This document shows, one piece after another, positions 35,128-42,810 of a DNA stretch of 64,000 bases. The DNA is from an uncultured Roseateles sp. (lineage in GTDB: Bacteria; Pseudomonadota; Gammaproteobacteria; Burkholderiales; Burkholderiaceae). The stretch spans positions 1 through 64,000 of the forward strand of contig CAMLKW010000001.1 in NCBI GenBank assembly GCA_946480605.1. Reading direction: 5' to 3'. Both the position numbers and the translations under genes were made by a program. Under the pieces are notes generated by a model, which was not told the origin of the DNA, did no database searches, and saw nothing but the letters and a program-made list of their open reading frames with translations. Position 1 is the stretch's first letter. The number at the start of each line of letters is the position of its first letter.

Positions 35128-35599
35128 CGGGGCTGGCTTGGGCGCTGGATTCCAGGGCGGCGCGGGCCTGCTTGCGCCGGATGGCGCTGGCATGGCGTTG
35201 GCGCTCTTCGGGCGTGAAGGGACGCAGCGGCGGCACGGGCACGGGCTTGTTGTCGTCGCCCACCGCCACCATCGTGAAGTAGCAGCTGTTGACGTGCCGC
35301 GACTCCTGCGTGCGGATGTTCTCGGCGACGACCTTGATGCCCACTTCCATCGACGAGGTGCCGGTGTGGTTGACGCTGGCCAGGAAGGTCACCAGTTCGC
35401 CCACGTGGATGGGCTGGCGGAAGATGACGCGGTCCACCGACAACGTGACGACGTAGCGGCCGGCATAGCGGCTGGCGCAGGCGTAGGCCACCTGGTCCAG
35501 CAGCTTGAGGATGTTGCCGCCATGGACGTTGCCGGAGAAGTTGGCGGTGTCCGGCGTCATCAACACCGTCATCGTCAGTTGGTGGGCGGGCAGGTCCAT
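35114..35599 (-). CDS. Acyl-CoA thioesterase (hotdog fold, YciA-like)
   Basis: A 161-residue protein. The hotdog signature is clear: TPDTANFSGNVHGGNILKLL with the conserved Asn-x-His-Gly-Gly, DQVAYACASRYA, VDRVIFRQPIHVGELVTFLA, and a Lys/Arg-rich C-terminal tail. The family hydrolyses fatty or other acyl-CoA esters in the cytosol. It lies between aldose 1-epimerase (18-nt gap) and the lactonase (14-nt overlap) in a sugar operon, where its role is unclear. It may be a passenger with a housekeeping function or may relieve an acyl-CoA build-up. Confidence 0.9.
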   Translation of the reverse strand: MDLPAHQLTMTVLMTPDTANFSGNVHGGNILKLLDQVAYACASRYAGRYVVTLSVDRVIFRQPIHVGELVTFLASVNHTGTSSMEVGIKVVAENIRTQESRHVNSCYFTMVAVGDDNKPVPVPPLRPFTPEERQRHASAIRRKQARAALESSAQASPDEQS

Positions 35600-35617
35600 G
35601 GCGACGGCTTCAGCGGT

Positions 35618-36682
35618 TCAGGAGAAGCGGTGGATTGTCGTGCTGCGGAACACCTCGCCCGGCCTCAGCACGGTGCTGGGCCAGTCGGCGCTGGCTTCGT
35701 GGTGCGGCGAGTCGGGGTTGTGCTGGGTCTCCAGGCACAGGCCGTCGCCCTGGCGGTAGATGCGGCCATCGGGGCCCGCGAGGCTGCCGTCCAGGAAGTT
35801 GCCGGAGTAGAACTGGATGGCGGGCTCACTGGTCAGCACGTCCATGCGGCGGCCGGAGTGCGGGTCCTCCAGCGTGGCGGCGGGGCGCAGGCCGTCGGCG
35901 TTCAATTCGCTGTCCAGCAGCCAGTTGTGGTCGTAGCCCTTGGCGAGCAGCAGCTGCGGGTGGGCCTGGCGGATGCGGGCCGCGATGGGCGTGGGCCGGC
36001 GGAAGTCGAAAGGCGTGCCATCGACAGCGGCGTGCCGCAACGGGATCAGGTGCTCATCCACCTCGCTGTAGCGCGAGGCCGGCAGGGTGAGGTGGTGGTC
36101 CAGCACGCTGCCTGCGCCGGCTAGGTTGAAGTAATCGTGGTGCGTGAGGTTGACGACGGTGGCGCGGTCGGTGGTGGCCTCGTAGTCCACGCGCCAGCCG
36201 TTGTCGGTGGCGCTGACCGAGTAGCGCACGCGGACGCTCATCTCGCCGGGGAAGCCCTGGTCGCCATGCGGGCTGGTCAGGCTGAAACGCAGTGCCTGGG
36301 CCTCGCCGGGCCGGGGCGTGTCGGGTTCGGCCGCCCACAGCCGGTGGCCGAAGCCCTCGGTGCCGCCGTGCAGGCAGTTGGGGCCGTCGTTGCGGGCCAG
36401 CGCGTGGGTCTCGCCATCCAGCGCGAAGCTCGCGCCGGCGATGCGGTTGCCGTAGCGGCCCACGATGATGCCGAACGAAGGGTTGCGGTGGACGTAGTCG
36501 TCCAGGTTGTCGAAGCCCAGCACGACATTGCCGCTGCGACCCTGGGCATCCGGCAGCCACAGGCCCGTGACGATGCCGCCCAGCGTGATGGCGGTGAGCT
36601 TCAGGCCCAGGCCGTTGGAGAGGGTGTATTCATGCACCACCCGCCCGTCGGGCAGGTGGCCGTAGTCGCGGCATTCAATCAT
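35618..36682 (-). CDS. galM: Aldose 1-epimerase (mutarotase)
   Basis: A 354-residue protein; the ATG at 36682 follows AAGGG and starts MIECRDYGHLPDGRVVHEY. GalM motifs are NRIAGASFALDGETHALARN, LHGGTEGFGHRLW, VNLTHHDYFNLAG with the catalytic His, AKGYDHNWLLD, VLTSEPAIQFYSGNFL, and CLETQHNPDSPHH. The catalytic base Glu is expected in the CLETQ segment. The family interconverts alpha and beta anomers of aldoses, here probably arabinose or galactose released by the hydrolases, supplying the anomer the dehydrogenase uses. No signal peptide is seen, so it is cytosolic. It follows the SDR gene across a 73-nt repeat-containing gap. Confidence 0.93.
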   Translation of the reverse strand: MIECRDYGHLPDGRVVHEYTLSNGLGLKLTAITLGGIVTGLWLPDAQGRSGNVVLGFDNLDDYVHRNPSFGIIVGRYGNRIAGASFALDGETHALARNDGPNCLHGGTEGFGHRLWAAEPDTPRPGEAQALRFSLTSPHGDQGFPGEMSVRVRYSVSATDNGWRVDYEATTDRATVVNLTHHDYFNLAGAGSVLDHHLTLPASRYSEVDEHLIPLRHAAVDGTPFDFRRPTPIAARIRQAHPQLLLAKGYDHNWLLDSELNADGLRPAATLEDPHSGRRMDVLTSEPAIQFYSGNFLDGSLAGPDGRIYRQGDGLCLETQHNPDSPHHEASADWPSTVLRPGEVFRSTTIHRFS

Positions 36683-36685
36683 TGG

Positions 36686-36755
36686 TGAACCCTTCGGCCT
36701 GCGGCCTGTCCCGCCAAGCGGGAGCGAGCTTGCTTGGGATGGCCCGGCGCAGCGC
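36686..36755 (-). repeat. REP-like sequence between the dehydrogenase and epimerase genes
   Basis: The gap has TTCGGCCTGCGGCC, then CCCGC-CAA-GCGGG, then AGCGAGCTTGCTTGGGATGG and CCCGGCGCAGCG. It looks like a member of the dispersed short palindromic repeats of Burkholderiales, related in style to the one at 12067. CCCGC/GCGGG could form a small hairpin within the operon mRNA and adjust downstream expression. Confidence 0.45.
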
Positions 36756-37523
36756 TCATGCCCAGCCTCCATCAACGACGAAGTCTTGCGCAGTGCACAT
36801 CGCGGAGTCGTCCGCCGCCAGGAACAGCGCCATCGCCGCGATGTGCTGCGGCATCAGCGGCTCATTGATGCACTGGCCCTTGGCAATCTCCTGCTTGGTC
36901 TCCTCGGTGACCCAGAGCTTGAGCTGCTTCTCGGTCATGACCCAGCCCGGCACCAGCGTGTTGACGCGGATCCTGTGCGGCCCGAAGTCGCGCGCCAGGC
37001 AGCGCGTCAGGCCCTGCACGGCCGCCTTGCTGGCCGTGTAGGCCGGCATGCCGCCCTGCTTCAGCATCCAGCTGATGGAGCCGAAGTTGACGATGCTGCC
37101 GCCGCCCGCCGCCTTCATGTCGGACAGCACGGCCTGGGCCGCGAAGAACTGGTGCTTGATGTTGACGGCCACACTCGCGTCCCAGAACTCGGGCGTGGTG
37201 TCCTCGACGGCGTGGCGCTTGTCGTTGGCGGCGTTGTTCAGCAGCGCCGTGAACGGGCCGACGCGCTCGCGCAGCGTCGCAATGGACAGGCGCATCGCCG
37301 CCACGTTGCTCAGGTCAGCCGCCATGAACTGCGGCGCGTGGCGCGACCTGCCGGCCAGGCGGGCGGCCAGCGCCTCGCCCTCGGCAGCGGCCAGGTCGAT
37401 GAAGGCCACCCGGGCACCCTGTTCGGCGAAGGCTTCGACCAGCGTTTCGCCGATGCCGGTGGCCCCGCCGGTGATCAGGACGCCCCGGTCCTGCAGGCTG
37501 GGATAGCGCGCGTAGGCACTCAT
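36756..37523 (-). CDS. SDR-family sugar 1-dehydrogenase (probable L-arabinose/D-galactose dehydrogenase)
   Basis: A 255-residue classical short-chain dehydrogenase. The cofactor motif is LITGGATGIGETLVEAFAEQ, the FIDLAAAEG Asp favours NAD+, and NNAA, FGSIS (catalytic Ser) and PAYTASKAAVQG (catalytic Tyr and Lys) follow. It is closest in style to rhizobial galactose/arabinose 1-dehydrogenases by my recollection. It would oxidise the sugar at C1 to the lactone in the cytosol, the first step of the non-phosphorylative route. It is the first gene of the leftward operon, with a promoter and operator-like site at 37577-37604. Substrate is inferred; the pathway neighbours favour L-arabinose. Confidence 0.82.
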   Translation of the reverse strand: MSAYARYPSLQDRGVLITGGATGIGETLVEAFAEQGARVAFIDLAAAEGEALAARLAGRSRHAPQFMAADLSNVAAMRLSIATLRERVGPFTALLNNAANDKRHAVEDTTPEFWDASVAVNIKHQFFAAQAVLSDMKAAGGGSIVNFGSISWMLKQGGMPAYTASKAAVQGLTRCLARDFGPHRIRVNTLVPGWVMTEKQLKLWVTEETKQEIAKGQCINEPLMPQHIAAMALFLAADDSAMCTAQDFVVDGGWA

Positions 37524-37576
37524 GCAACTGTCTCCTGGATGCTGCCTCCCGACTTCTACGGCCGGGCGATGCCAGG

Positions 37577-37657
37577 ATTATTAGTCATACTTTTTTGTTT
37601 GCAAAGTTAGCAATTTGCGGGTTAACCCCAATCAACTTGCATAAATAGTCATACTTT
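37577..37657. promoter_or_regulatory. Divergent promoters with paired TAGTCATACTTT boxes
   Basis: The dodecamer TAGTCATACTTT occurs at 37582-37593 and 37646-37657 in the same orientation. Each contains GT-CAT-AC, which fits the T-N-GT-NNN-AC-N half-consensus known for GntR/FCD regulators. The leftward promoter is TTGCAA (37599-37604) and AATAAT (37577-37582 complement) with 16-nt spacing, so box 1 touches its -10. A rightward -10, CATAAA (37640-37645), abuts box 2. A palindrome GGGTTAACCC lies midway (37619-37628). The likely regulator is the FCD protein encoded at 48547. The boxes are observed; binding is inferred. Confidence 0.65.
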
Positions 37658-37743
37658 AATGACGACATGCCGGCGCCCACAGCTGGCCGTGTGCCGGCAT
37701 GTCGGCGCTTGATCCAACTTCCCCAGAGACAAGGGACCGCACC

Positions 37744-38682
37744 ATGAGCGCCTCCGCCACCCGCCCTGGACGACCGTACCGCGGCGTCTTCCCGGTCGTT
37801 CCGACCATCTTCAACGCCGACGGTTCGCTGGACTTGCCCGGCCAGCTGCGCTGCGTCGACTTCATGATCGACGCCGGCTCCAACGGCCTGTGCATCCTGG
37901 CGAACTTCTCCGAGCAGTTCGTGCTGTCGGACGCCGAGCGCGAGACGCTGACCCGCGCCATCCTCGGCCACGTGGCCGGCCGCGTACCGGTCATCGTCAC
38001 GACGACGCACTACTCGACGCAGATCTGCATCGAGCGCAGCCAGCTGGCGCAGCAGCTTGGCGCGGCCATGGTCATGGTCATGCCGCCGTACCACGGCGCC
38101 ACGTTCCGCGTGTCGGAAGGCCAGATCGAGAGCTTCTACCAGCGCCTGTCCGACGGCATCAACATCCCCATCATGATCCAGGATGCCCCGGTGGCCGGCA
38201 CGCCGCTGTCGGTGCCGCTGCTGGCGCGCATGGCGACCAACATCGCCAACGTGAAGTACTTCAAGCTGGAGATGCCCCAGGCCGCCAGCAAGATGCGCGA
38301 GCTGATCCGCGTCGGCGGCGCCGCCATCGAAGGCCCGTGGGACGGCGAGGAAGCCATCACGCTGCTGGCCGACCTGGACGCCGGCGCCACCGGCGCGATG
38401 ACCGGCGGCGCCTTCCCCGACGGCATCCGCAAGATCTTCGACGCCTTCCACGCCGGCGATCGCGAGACCGCCGTGGCGGAGTACGGCCGCTGGCTGCCGC
38501 TGATCAACTACGAGAACCGCCAGGGCGGCATCCTGACCGCCAAGGCGCTGATGAAGGAAGGCGGCGTCATCAAGAGCGACGCACCGCGCCACCCCTTCCC
38601 CGAGATGAGCCCCGAAGTGCGCGCCGGCCTGCTGGACGCGGCCAAGCGACTCGATCCCCTGGTCCTGCGCTGGGGCAAGTGA
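37744..38682 (+). CDS. L-2-keto-3-deoxyarabonate dehydratase-like protein (DHDPS family)
   Basis: A 312-residue protein from the ATG at 37744. It belongs to the dihydrodipicolinate synthase/N-acetylneuraminate lyase fold: GVFPVVPTIFNADGSLDLPG, GSNGLCILANFSEQFVLSD, PPYHGATFRV, and NVKYFKLEMP with the Schiff-base Lys at about 171. FSEQFVLSDAER and the Lys context match L-KDA dehydratases, which turn L-2-keto-3-deoxyarabonate into alpha-ketoglutarate semialdehyde. An aldolase of the same fold (giving pyruvate and glycolaldehyde) is the main alternative. It is the first gene of the rightward operon. Confidence 0.85.
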   Translation: MSASATRPGRPYRGVFPVVPTIFNADGSLDLPGQLRCVDFMIDAGSNGLCILANFSEQFVLSDAERETLTRAILGHVAGRVPVIVTTTHYSTQICIERSQLAQQLGAAMVMVMPPYHGATFRVSEGQIESFYQRLSDGINIPIMIQDAPVAGTPLSVPLLARMATNIANVKYFKLEMPQAASKMRELIRVGGAAIEGPWDGEEAITLLADLDAGATGAMTGGAFPDGIRKIFDAFHAGDRETAVAEYGRWLPLINYENRQGGILTAKALMKEGGVIKSDAPRHPFPEMSPEVRAGLLDAAKRLDPLVLRWGK

Positions 38683-39605
38683 TGCGTGCGGCGCTCGCGG
38701 CGCTGCTCGCGCTGTGCCTGGCCGCCCCCGTCATCGCGCTGGAACCCCAGGGCGAGACGGGCGCGCACGACCCGACGCTGCTGATCCAGGCCGACCGCTG
38801 GTTCGTCTTCACGACCGGCAAGGGCCTGCAGCGGCTGGAGTCGACCGACCAGGGCAAGACCTGGCGCCGCCTGGCCCCGCTGTTCACACAGGCGCCCGCC
38901 TGGTGGGCCGAGGCCGTGCCCGAGCAGAAGCCGCTGGACATCTGGGCGCCCAAGGTCTTCCAGCACGCGGGCCGCACCTGGGTGCTGTACTCCATCTCCA
39001 CCTTCGGCAAGAACCGCTCGGCCATCGGCCTGGCCAGCAGCGACAAGCCGGATGGCAGCGACTGGCGCGACGATGGCCTGGTGGTGGCCAGCACGGCGGC
39101 GGACAACTTCAACGCCATCGACCCCGACCTCTTCGTCGACCGCGACGGCAAGCTGTGGATGAGCTACGGCTCGTTCTGGGGCGGGCTGCGCCTGACGGAA
39201 CTGGACGCGAAGACGCTGAAGCCGATCGGCAGCACGCGATTCGTCGCCCGCAGCCCGGCCATCGAAGCACCGACGATCGTGCGGCGTGGCGACTGGGTCT
39301 ACCTGTTCGCGTCCTACGACCTGTGCTGCAAGGGCGCCCAGAGCACCTACAACATCCGCGTGGGCCGCGCCCGCAGCGTGGCCGGCCCTTACCTCGACCG
39401 CGACGGCAAGGACCTGATGGACGCGGGCGGAACACAGCTGCTCGCAGCCACCGGCACACGCTGGAAGGGGCCGGGGCACCAGGACGTGGTGGGCGACCTG
39501 ATGGTGCACCACGCCTACGACACCGAACGCGGCGGCAGGCCGCATCTGCGCTTCGCGCGACTGGGCTGGTCCGAAGACGGCTGGCCGGTCATCCAAGAAG
39601 AATGA
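38682..39605 (+). CDS. Exported GH43 endo-arabinanase-like enzyme
   Basis: A 307-residue protein whose ATG overlaps the previous stop (TGATG). The signal peptide is LAALLALCLAAPVIA-LEP. GH43 catalytic residues are visible: general base Asp in GAHDPTLL, pKa-tuning Asp in AIDPDLFVDRDGKLWMSYGS, and acid Glu in IEAPTIVRRG. SFWGGLRLTELD and CCKGAQSTYNIRVGRA fit the arabinan endo-1,5-alpha-L-arabinosidase branch. It would cut the arabinan backbone in the periplasm or outside into oligosaccharides for the ABC importer encoded downstream. Confidence 0.88.
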   Translation: MRAALAALLALCLAAPVIALEPQGETGAHDPTLLIQADRWFVFTTGKGLQRLESTDQGKTWRRLAPLFTQAPAWWAEAVPEQKPLDIWAPKVFQHAGRTWVLYSISTFGKNRSAIGLASSDKPDGSDWRDDGLVVASTAADNFNAIDPDLFVDRDGKLWMSYGSFWGGLRLTELDAKTLKPIGSTRFVARSPAIEAPTIVRRGDWVYLFASYDLCCKGAQSTYNIRVGRARSVAGPYLDRDGKDLMDAGGTQLLAATGTRWKGPGHQDVVGDLMVHHAYDTERGGRPHLRFARLGWSEDGWPVIQEE

Positions 39606-39621
39606 ACCGGAGACAAACACC

Positions 39622-40713
39622 GTGGCTGGCCTCAAGCTGGAGAACATCTGCAAGCGCTACGGCGCGGTGCAGGTCATAGAGAACCTGTCGCTGGACGTCG
39701 AGCCGGGCGAGTTCGTCGTCTTCCTGGGCCCGTCGGGCTGCGGCAAGACGAGTCTGCTGCGCATGATCGCGGGGCTGGAGGAGGTCACCGGCGGCCGCAT
39801 CCTGATCGGCGACCGCGATGTGACGCACGCCGCACCGGGCCTGCGCAACCTGGCCATGGTGTTCCAGCACTACGCGCTGTACCCGCACATGACCGTGCGC
39901 GACAACCTCGCGTTCGGGCTGAAGAACATCGGCATTCCGGCCGACGAGATCGCCAGGCGCATCACCGAGTCCGCCCGCATGCTGGAGCTGGACACGCTGC
40001 TGGACCGCAAGCCGGGCCAGCTGTCGGGCGGCCAGCGTCAACGCGTGGCGATTGGGCGCGCGGTGGTGAAGGAGCCGGGCATCTTCCTGTTCGACGAGCC
40101 GCTGTCCAACCTGGACGCCGCGCTGCGCGGCCGCACGCGGCTGGAACTGGCGCAGCTGCACCAGCGCCTGGGCGCCACGATGATCTTCGTGACCCACGAC
40201 CAGATCGAGGCGATGACGCTGGCCACGCGCATCGTCGTCATGAAGGGCGGCGCGATCGAGCAGGTGGCGACACCGGCGGAGCTGTATCGGCGGCCGGCGA
40301 CGAAGTTCGTGGCGAGCTTCATTGGCACGCCGGGGATGGGTTTTGTGCCGGTTGAGCGTGCTGCGGATTCGCGTGGCCGAGTGGCCGTGACGATGCCGGG
40401 CGGGCAGGTGCTGACGACGCATGTGTCGACGGGTGCCGTGCCGTCGCAGGGCCTGGTGATGGGCGTGCGGCCGGAGAACCTGCGCGTGGCTGAGGAAGGC
40501 CCTCTGCGGGGGCGCGTAGAGCTGGTGGAGTTCCTGGGCGAGCGGACGTTGGCGCACCTGAAGGTCGAAGGCGAGACGCCGTTGATCGTGACGGTGCCGG
40601 CGGGCGTGGTTTCGCCGAAGCTGGGGGCGCATGTGCAGGTCACGGTGGATCTGGCGGATGCGCATCTGTTCGATGAGAGCGGTCGCGCTCATCATGCGGA
40701 GGCTTTGTCGTGA
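39622..40713 (+). CDS. Sugar ABC importer ATPase (MalK/UgpC-type)
   Basis: A 363-residue protein with a GTG start and GGAG upstream. Walker A is LGPSGCGKTSLLRM, the Q-loop is NLAMVFQHYALYPHMTV, the signature is LSGGQRQRVAIGRA, Walker B is IFLFDEPLSNLDA, and the switch His is in IFVTHDQ. The C-terminal regulatory TOBE-type region (about 240-363) is present, as in CUT1 ATPases. It powers import of oligosaccharides through the permeases encoded at 41084-42810, from which a 370-nt repeat insertion separates it. Downstream expression may depend on readthrough of that repeat. Confidence 0.93.
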   Translation: MAGLKLENICKRYGAVQVIENLSLDVEPGEFVVFLGPSGCGKTSLLRMIAGLEEVTGGRILIGDRDVTHAAPGLRNLAMVFQHYALYPHMTVRDNLAFGLKNIGIPADEIARRITESARMLELDTLLDRKPGQLSGGQRQRVAIGRAVVKEPGIFLFDEPLSNLDAALRGRTRLELAQLHQRLGATMIFVTHDQIEAMTLATRIVVMKGGAIEQVATPAELYRRPATKFVASFIGTPGMGFVPVERAADSRGRVAVTMPGGQVLTTHVSTGAVPSQGLVMGVRPENLRVAEEGPLRGRVELVEFLGERTLAHLKVEGETPLIVTVPAGVVSPKLGAHVQVTVDLADAHLFDESGRAHHAEALS

Positions 40714-40740
40714 GGGCGGCGGCGCACGCACGACGCTCGA

Positions 40741-40772
40741 TGTTGGGGTTCGCCGCGCTCACCCCAACCTAC
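40741..40772 (+). repeat. Common GTTGGGGT...ACCCCAAC hairpin repeat
   Basis: GTTGGGGT (40742-40749) and ACCCCAAC (40761-40768) are perfect complements around an 11-nt loop, CGTAGGTTGGGGT...-style on the other strand. From memory this short palindromic unit is dispersed in many proteobacterial genomes. It directly precedes repeat copy A. Confidence 0.6.
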
Positions 40773-40780
40773 GGGCTGAA

Positions 40781-41045
40781 GCGCGCCGCCCGAGCGGCGC
40801 TGCATTCCACTGATGAGCCCGGCGTGCAGCCGGCGTTAACCGGCGTGAAGCGGCGATCGCTAACGCTCTGCACAAGTGGTAGGCGAGAGCGCAGCGGCTC
40901 GCTTGTGGGCACGCCGCCATTGCCTGTTGCACGCCGCACTGCGGCCGTGCGCTTCTCGTGTGCGGTTCAGGGCCTTTTCTTTGGTGACTTTCTTTTGGCC
41001 CCGCAAAAGAAAGTTACCGCGCTGCCGGGCGCGCATCCCGGCATG
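40781..41045 (+). repeat. Long hairpin repeat, copy A (inside the sugar ABC operon)
   Basis: This copy has the GATGAGCCCGGCGTGCAGCC segment (from 40812), GTGTGCGGTTCAGGGCC (from 40959), and a perfect 11-bp hairpin ACTTTCTTTTG/CAAAAGAAAGT at 40987-41014 with loop GCCCCG. Its parts recur at 50304, 51373 and 52174. It fills most of the 370-nt gap (40714-41083) between the ATPase and permease genes. The 82-codon frame present in the other copies is shifted and stopped here. No other gene is seen in the gap. Confidence 0.85.
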
Positions 41046-41083
41046 GGCCTAGGCGACAAGCCGAACCAGCCGGAGCAACCGAC

Positions 41084-41977
41084 ATGACCGCCCAAACCGT
41101 CGGCATCCGAGCAAGCCGCCCGGCCTACGCCCTCTTCGTACTGCCCTTCGTAACGCTGTACGTCCTCCTCCTCCTCTGGCCCCTCGCCAAAGGCATCTGG
41201 ATCAGCTTCCACGACCACGACCTGCTGTCCGACGACAGCTTCTGGGTTGGCCTCGCCAACTACAAGGAACTGTTCACCGACGAGGTCTTCCACCAGGTCG
41301 TGTGGAACACCATCCGCTTCGTCGGCATCAGCACACCGATCTTCGTGATCCTGTCGCTGATGCTGGCCCTCGCGCTCAACCGCCCCGGCAAGCTCGCCAC
41401 CTTCCTGCGCGCCACCTTCTTTTGCGCGTCGGTGTTCTCCGTCACGCTGATCACGCTGGTGTGGAAGCTGGCGCTGATGCCCGAGCGCGGCCTCATCGCT
41501 CAGATGTTCGCGGCCCTCGGCATTCCCGAGCTGCCGCTGCTGACCAGCGACAACCTCGCGCTTCTCACCATCGCTCTCGTCACGGTGTGGTGGATCATCG
41601 GCCTGCCGATGATCATGTTCCTGTCGGCGCTGCAGCAGATCCCGGGCGACATCTACGAGGCCGCAGCCCTCGACAACACGCCGCGCTGGCGCGTGCTGAC
41701 GCACATCACGCTGCCCAGCCTCAAGCGCGCCGTCATCCTCGTCACGCTGATCGAGGTGATCCGCCAGTTCCAGGTCTTTCCGCAGATCATGCTGATGACC
41801 AACGGTGGGCCCAACAACACCACGCGGTCCATCGTGCAGTTCACCTACGAGCAGGCCTTCATGCAGCTCTCGCTGGGCTTTGCGACCGCCGCCTCGCAGA
41901 TCCTCTTGGCCATCATGCTCATCGGCGTTTCGGCCCAGCTGTGGCTCGAACGTGACCGCAAGGGAGCCCAACGATGA
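41084..41977 (+). CDS. Sugar ABC importer permease (MalF-type, CUT1)
   Basis: A 297-residue protein with six membrane helices; the ATG follows GGAGCAACC. The cytoplasmic EAA loop reads YEAAALDNTPRWRVLTHITL, which contacts the ATPase. Length and topology match LacF/UgpA-type permeases. It forms the inner-membrane channel with the next protein. The cargo is probably arabino-oligosaccharides, because a substrate-binding lipoprotein and arabinofuranosidases are in the same operon. It overlaps the next gene by four bases (ATGA). Confidence 0.93.
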   Translation: MTAQTVGIRASRPAYALFVLPFVTLYVLLLLWPLAKGIWISFHDHDLLSDDSFWVGLANYKELFTDEVFHQVVWNTIRFVGISTPIFVILSLMLALALNRPGKLATFLRATFFCASVFSVTLITLVWKLALMPERGLIAQMFAALGIPELPLLTSDNLALLTIALVTVWWIIGLPMIMFLSALQQIPGDIYEAAALDNTPRWRVLTHITLPSLKRAVILVTLIEVIRQFQVFPQIMLMTNGGPNNTTRSIVQFTYEQAFMQLSLGFATAASQILLAIMLIGVSAQLWLERDRKGAQR

Positions 41978-42810
41978 ACCCCTTGCTCAGACGCGGCTGG
42001 TTCGACCGCGCCGTCATGGTCAGCCTCACGCTGCTGGCGCTGGCCTGGATGGCCCCGCTGCTGTGGGTGCTGGCGCTGTCCTTCAAGCCCAACGAGTTCC
42101 TGCTGCGGCACACCGACGTCTTCCTGTCGCCGCCGTACACGCTGCAGAACTACCTGGACATCCTGCAGACCTCGCAGGTGTTCCGCTGGCTGGGCAACAG
42201 CGTCGCCGTCGCGGCGATGCAGACGGTGGGCGTGCTGGTGCTCTCGTCACTCGCCGGCTACGGCTTCGCGCGCTGCGAGTTCCCCGGCCGCAAGTGGCTG
42301 TTCGCGCTGGTGCTGTTTGGCCTGGCCATTCCGGCGCAGTCGGTCTTCATCCCGCTGCACCGCCTGTTCTCGGATTGGAACCTGCAGAACACGCTCGCCG
42401 GCCTGGCGTTGCCAGGGTTGGCCGCGCCGTTCGGCGTCTACCTGATGACGCAGTACTTCAAGGCCATCCCGGCCGAACTGGAAGAGGCGGCGATGCTGGA
42501 CAACGCGTCGCGCTTCAAGACCTTCCTGACCATCATCCTGCCGCTGACGCTGCCCGCGCAGGCGACGCTCGGCATCTTCACCTTCCTGGCCTGCTGGAAC
42601 GACTACCTGTGGCCGCTCGTCATCGCGACGCAGCCCGACATGTACACGCTGACCCGCGGCCTCGCGTCCACACAGACCAACTTCGCGCAGTCGGAGGGCT
42701 TGGGCTTCCTGATGGCCCAGGCCGTGTTTGCCGGCGTGCCCGCGCTGATGCTGTATCTCTTCTTCCAACGCCATCTCGTCACCGCGGTCGCAGGGACGGG
42801 CAAGTCATGA
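41974..42810 (+). CDS. Sugar ABC importer permease (MalG-type, CUT1)
   Basis: A 278-residue protein with six membrane helices. The EAA loop is LEEAAMLDNASRFKTFLTII, and WMAPLLWVLALSFKPNEFLL and FFQRHLVTAVAGTGKS are typical for LacG/UgpE-type second permeases. It pairs with the preceding permease. Both ends overlap neighbouring genes by four bases, so the permeases and binding protein are translationally coupled. Confidence 0.93.
   Translation: MNPLLRRGWFDRAVMVSLTLLALAWMAPLLWVLALSFKPNEFLLRHTDVFLSPPYTLQNYLDILQTSQVFRWLGNSVAVAAMQTVGVLVLSSLAGYGFARCEFPGRKWLFALVLFGLAIPAQSVFIPLHRLFSDWNLQNTLAGLALPGLAAPFGVYLMTQYFKAIPAELEEAAMLDNASRFKTFLTIILPLTLPAQATLGIFTFLACWNDYLWPLVIATQPDMYTLTRGLASTQTNFAQSEGLGFLMAQAVFAGVPALMLYLFFQRHLVTAVAGTGKS

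Noticed and set aside
40714..41083. Possible small gene in the ATPase-permease gap (125-codon frame at 40710)
   Set aside because: The frame crosses two hairpin repeats and its product has no coherent composition.
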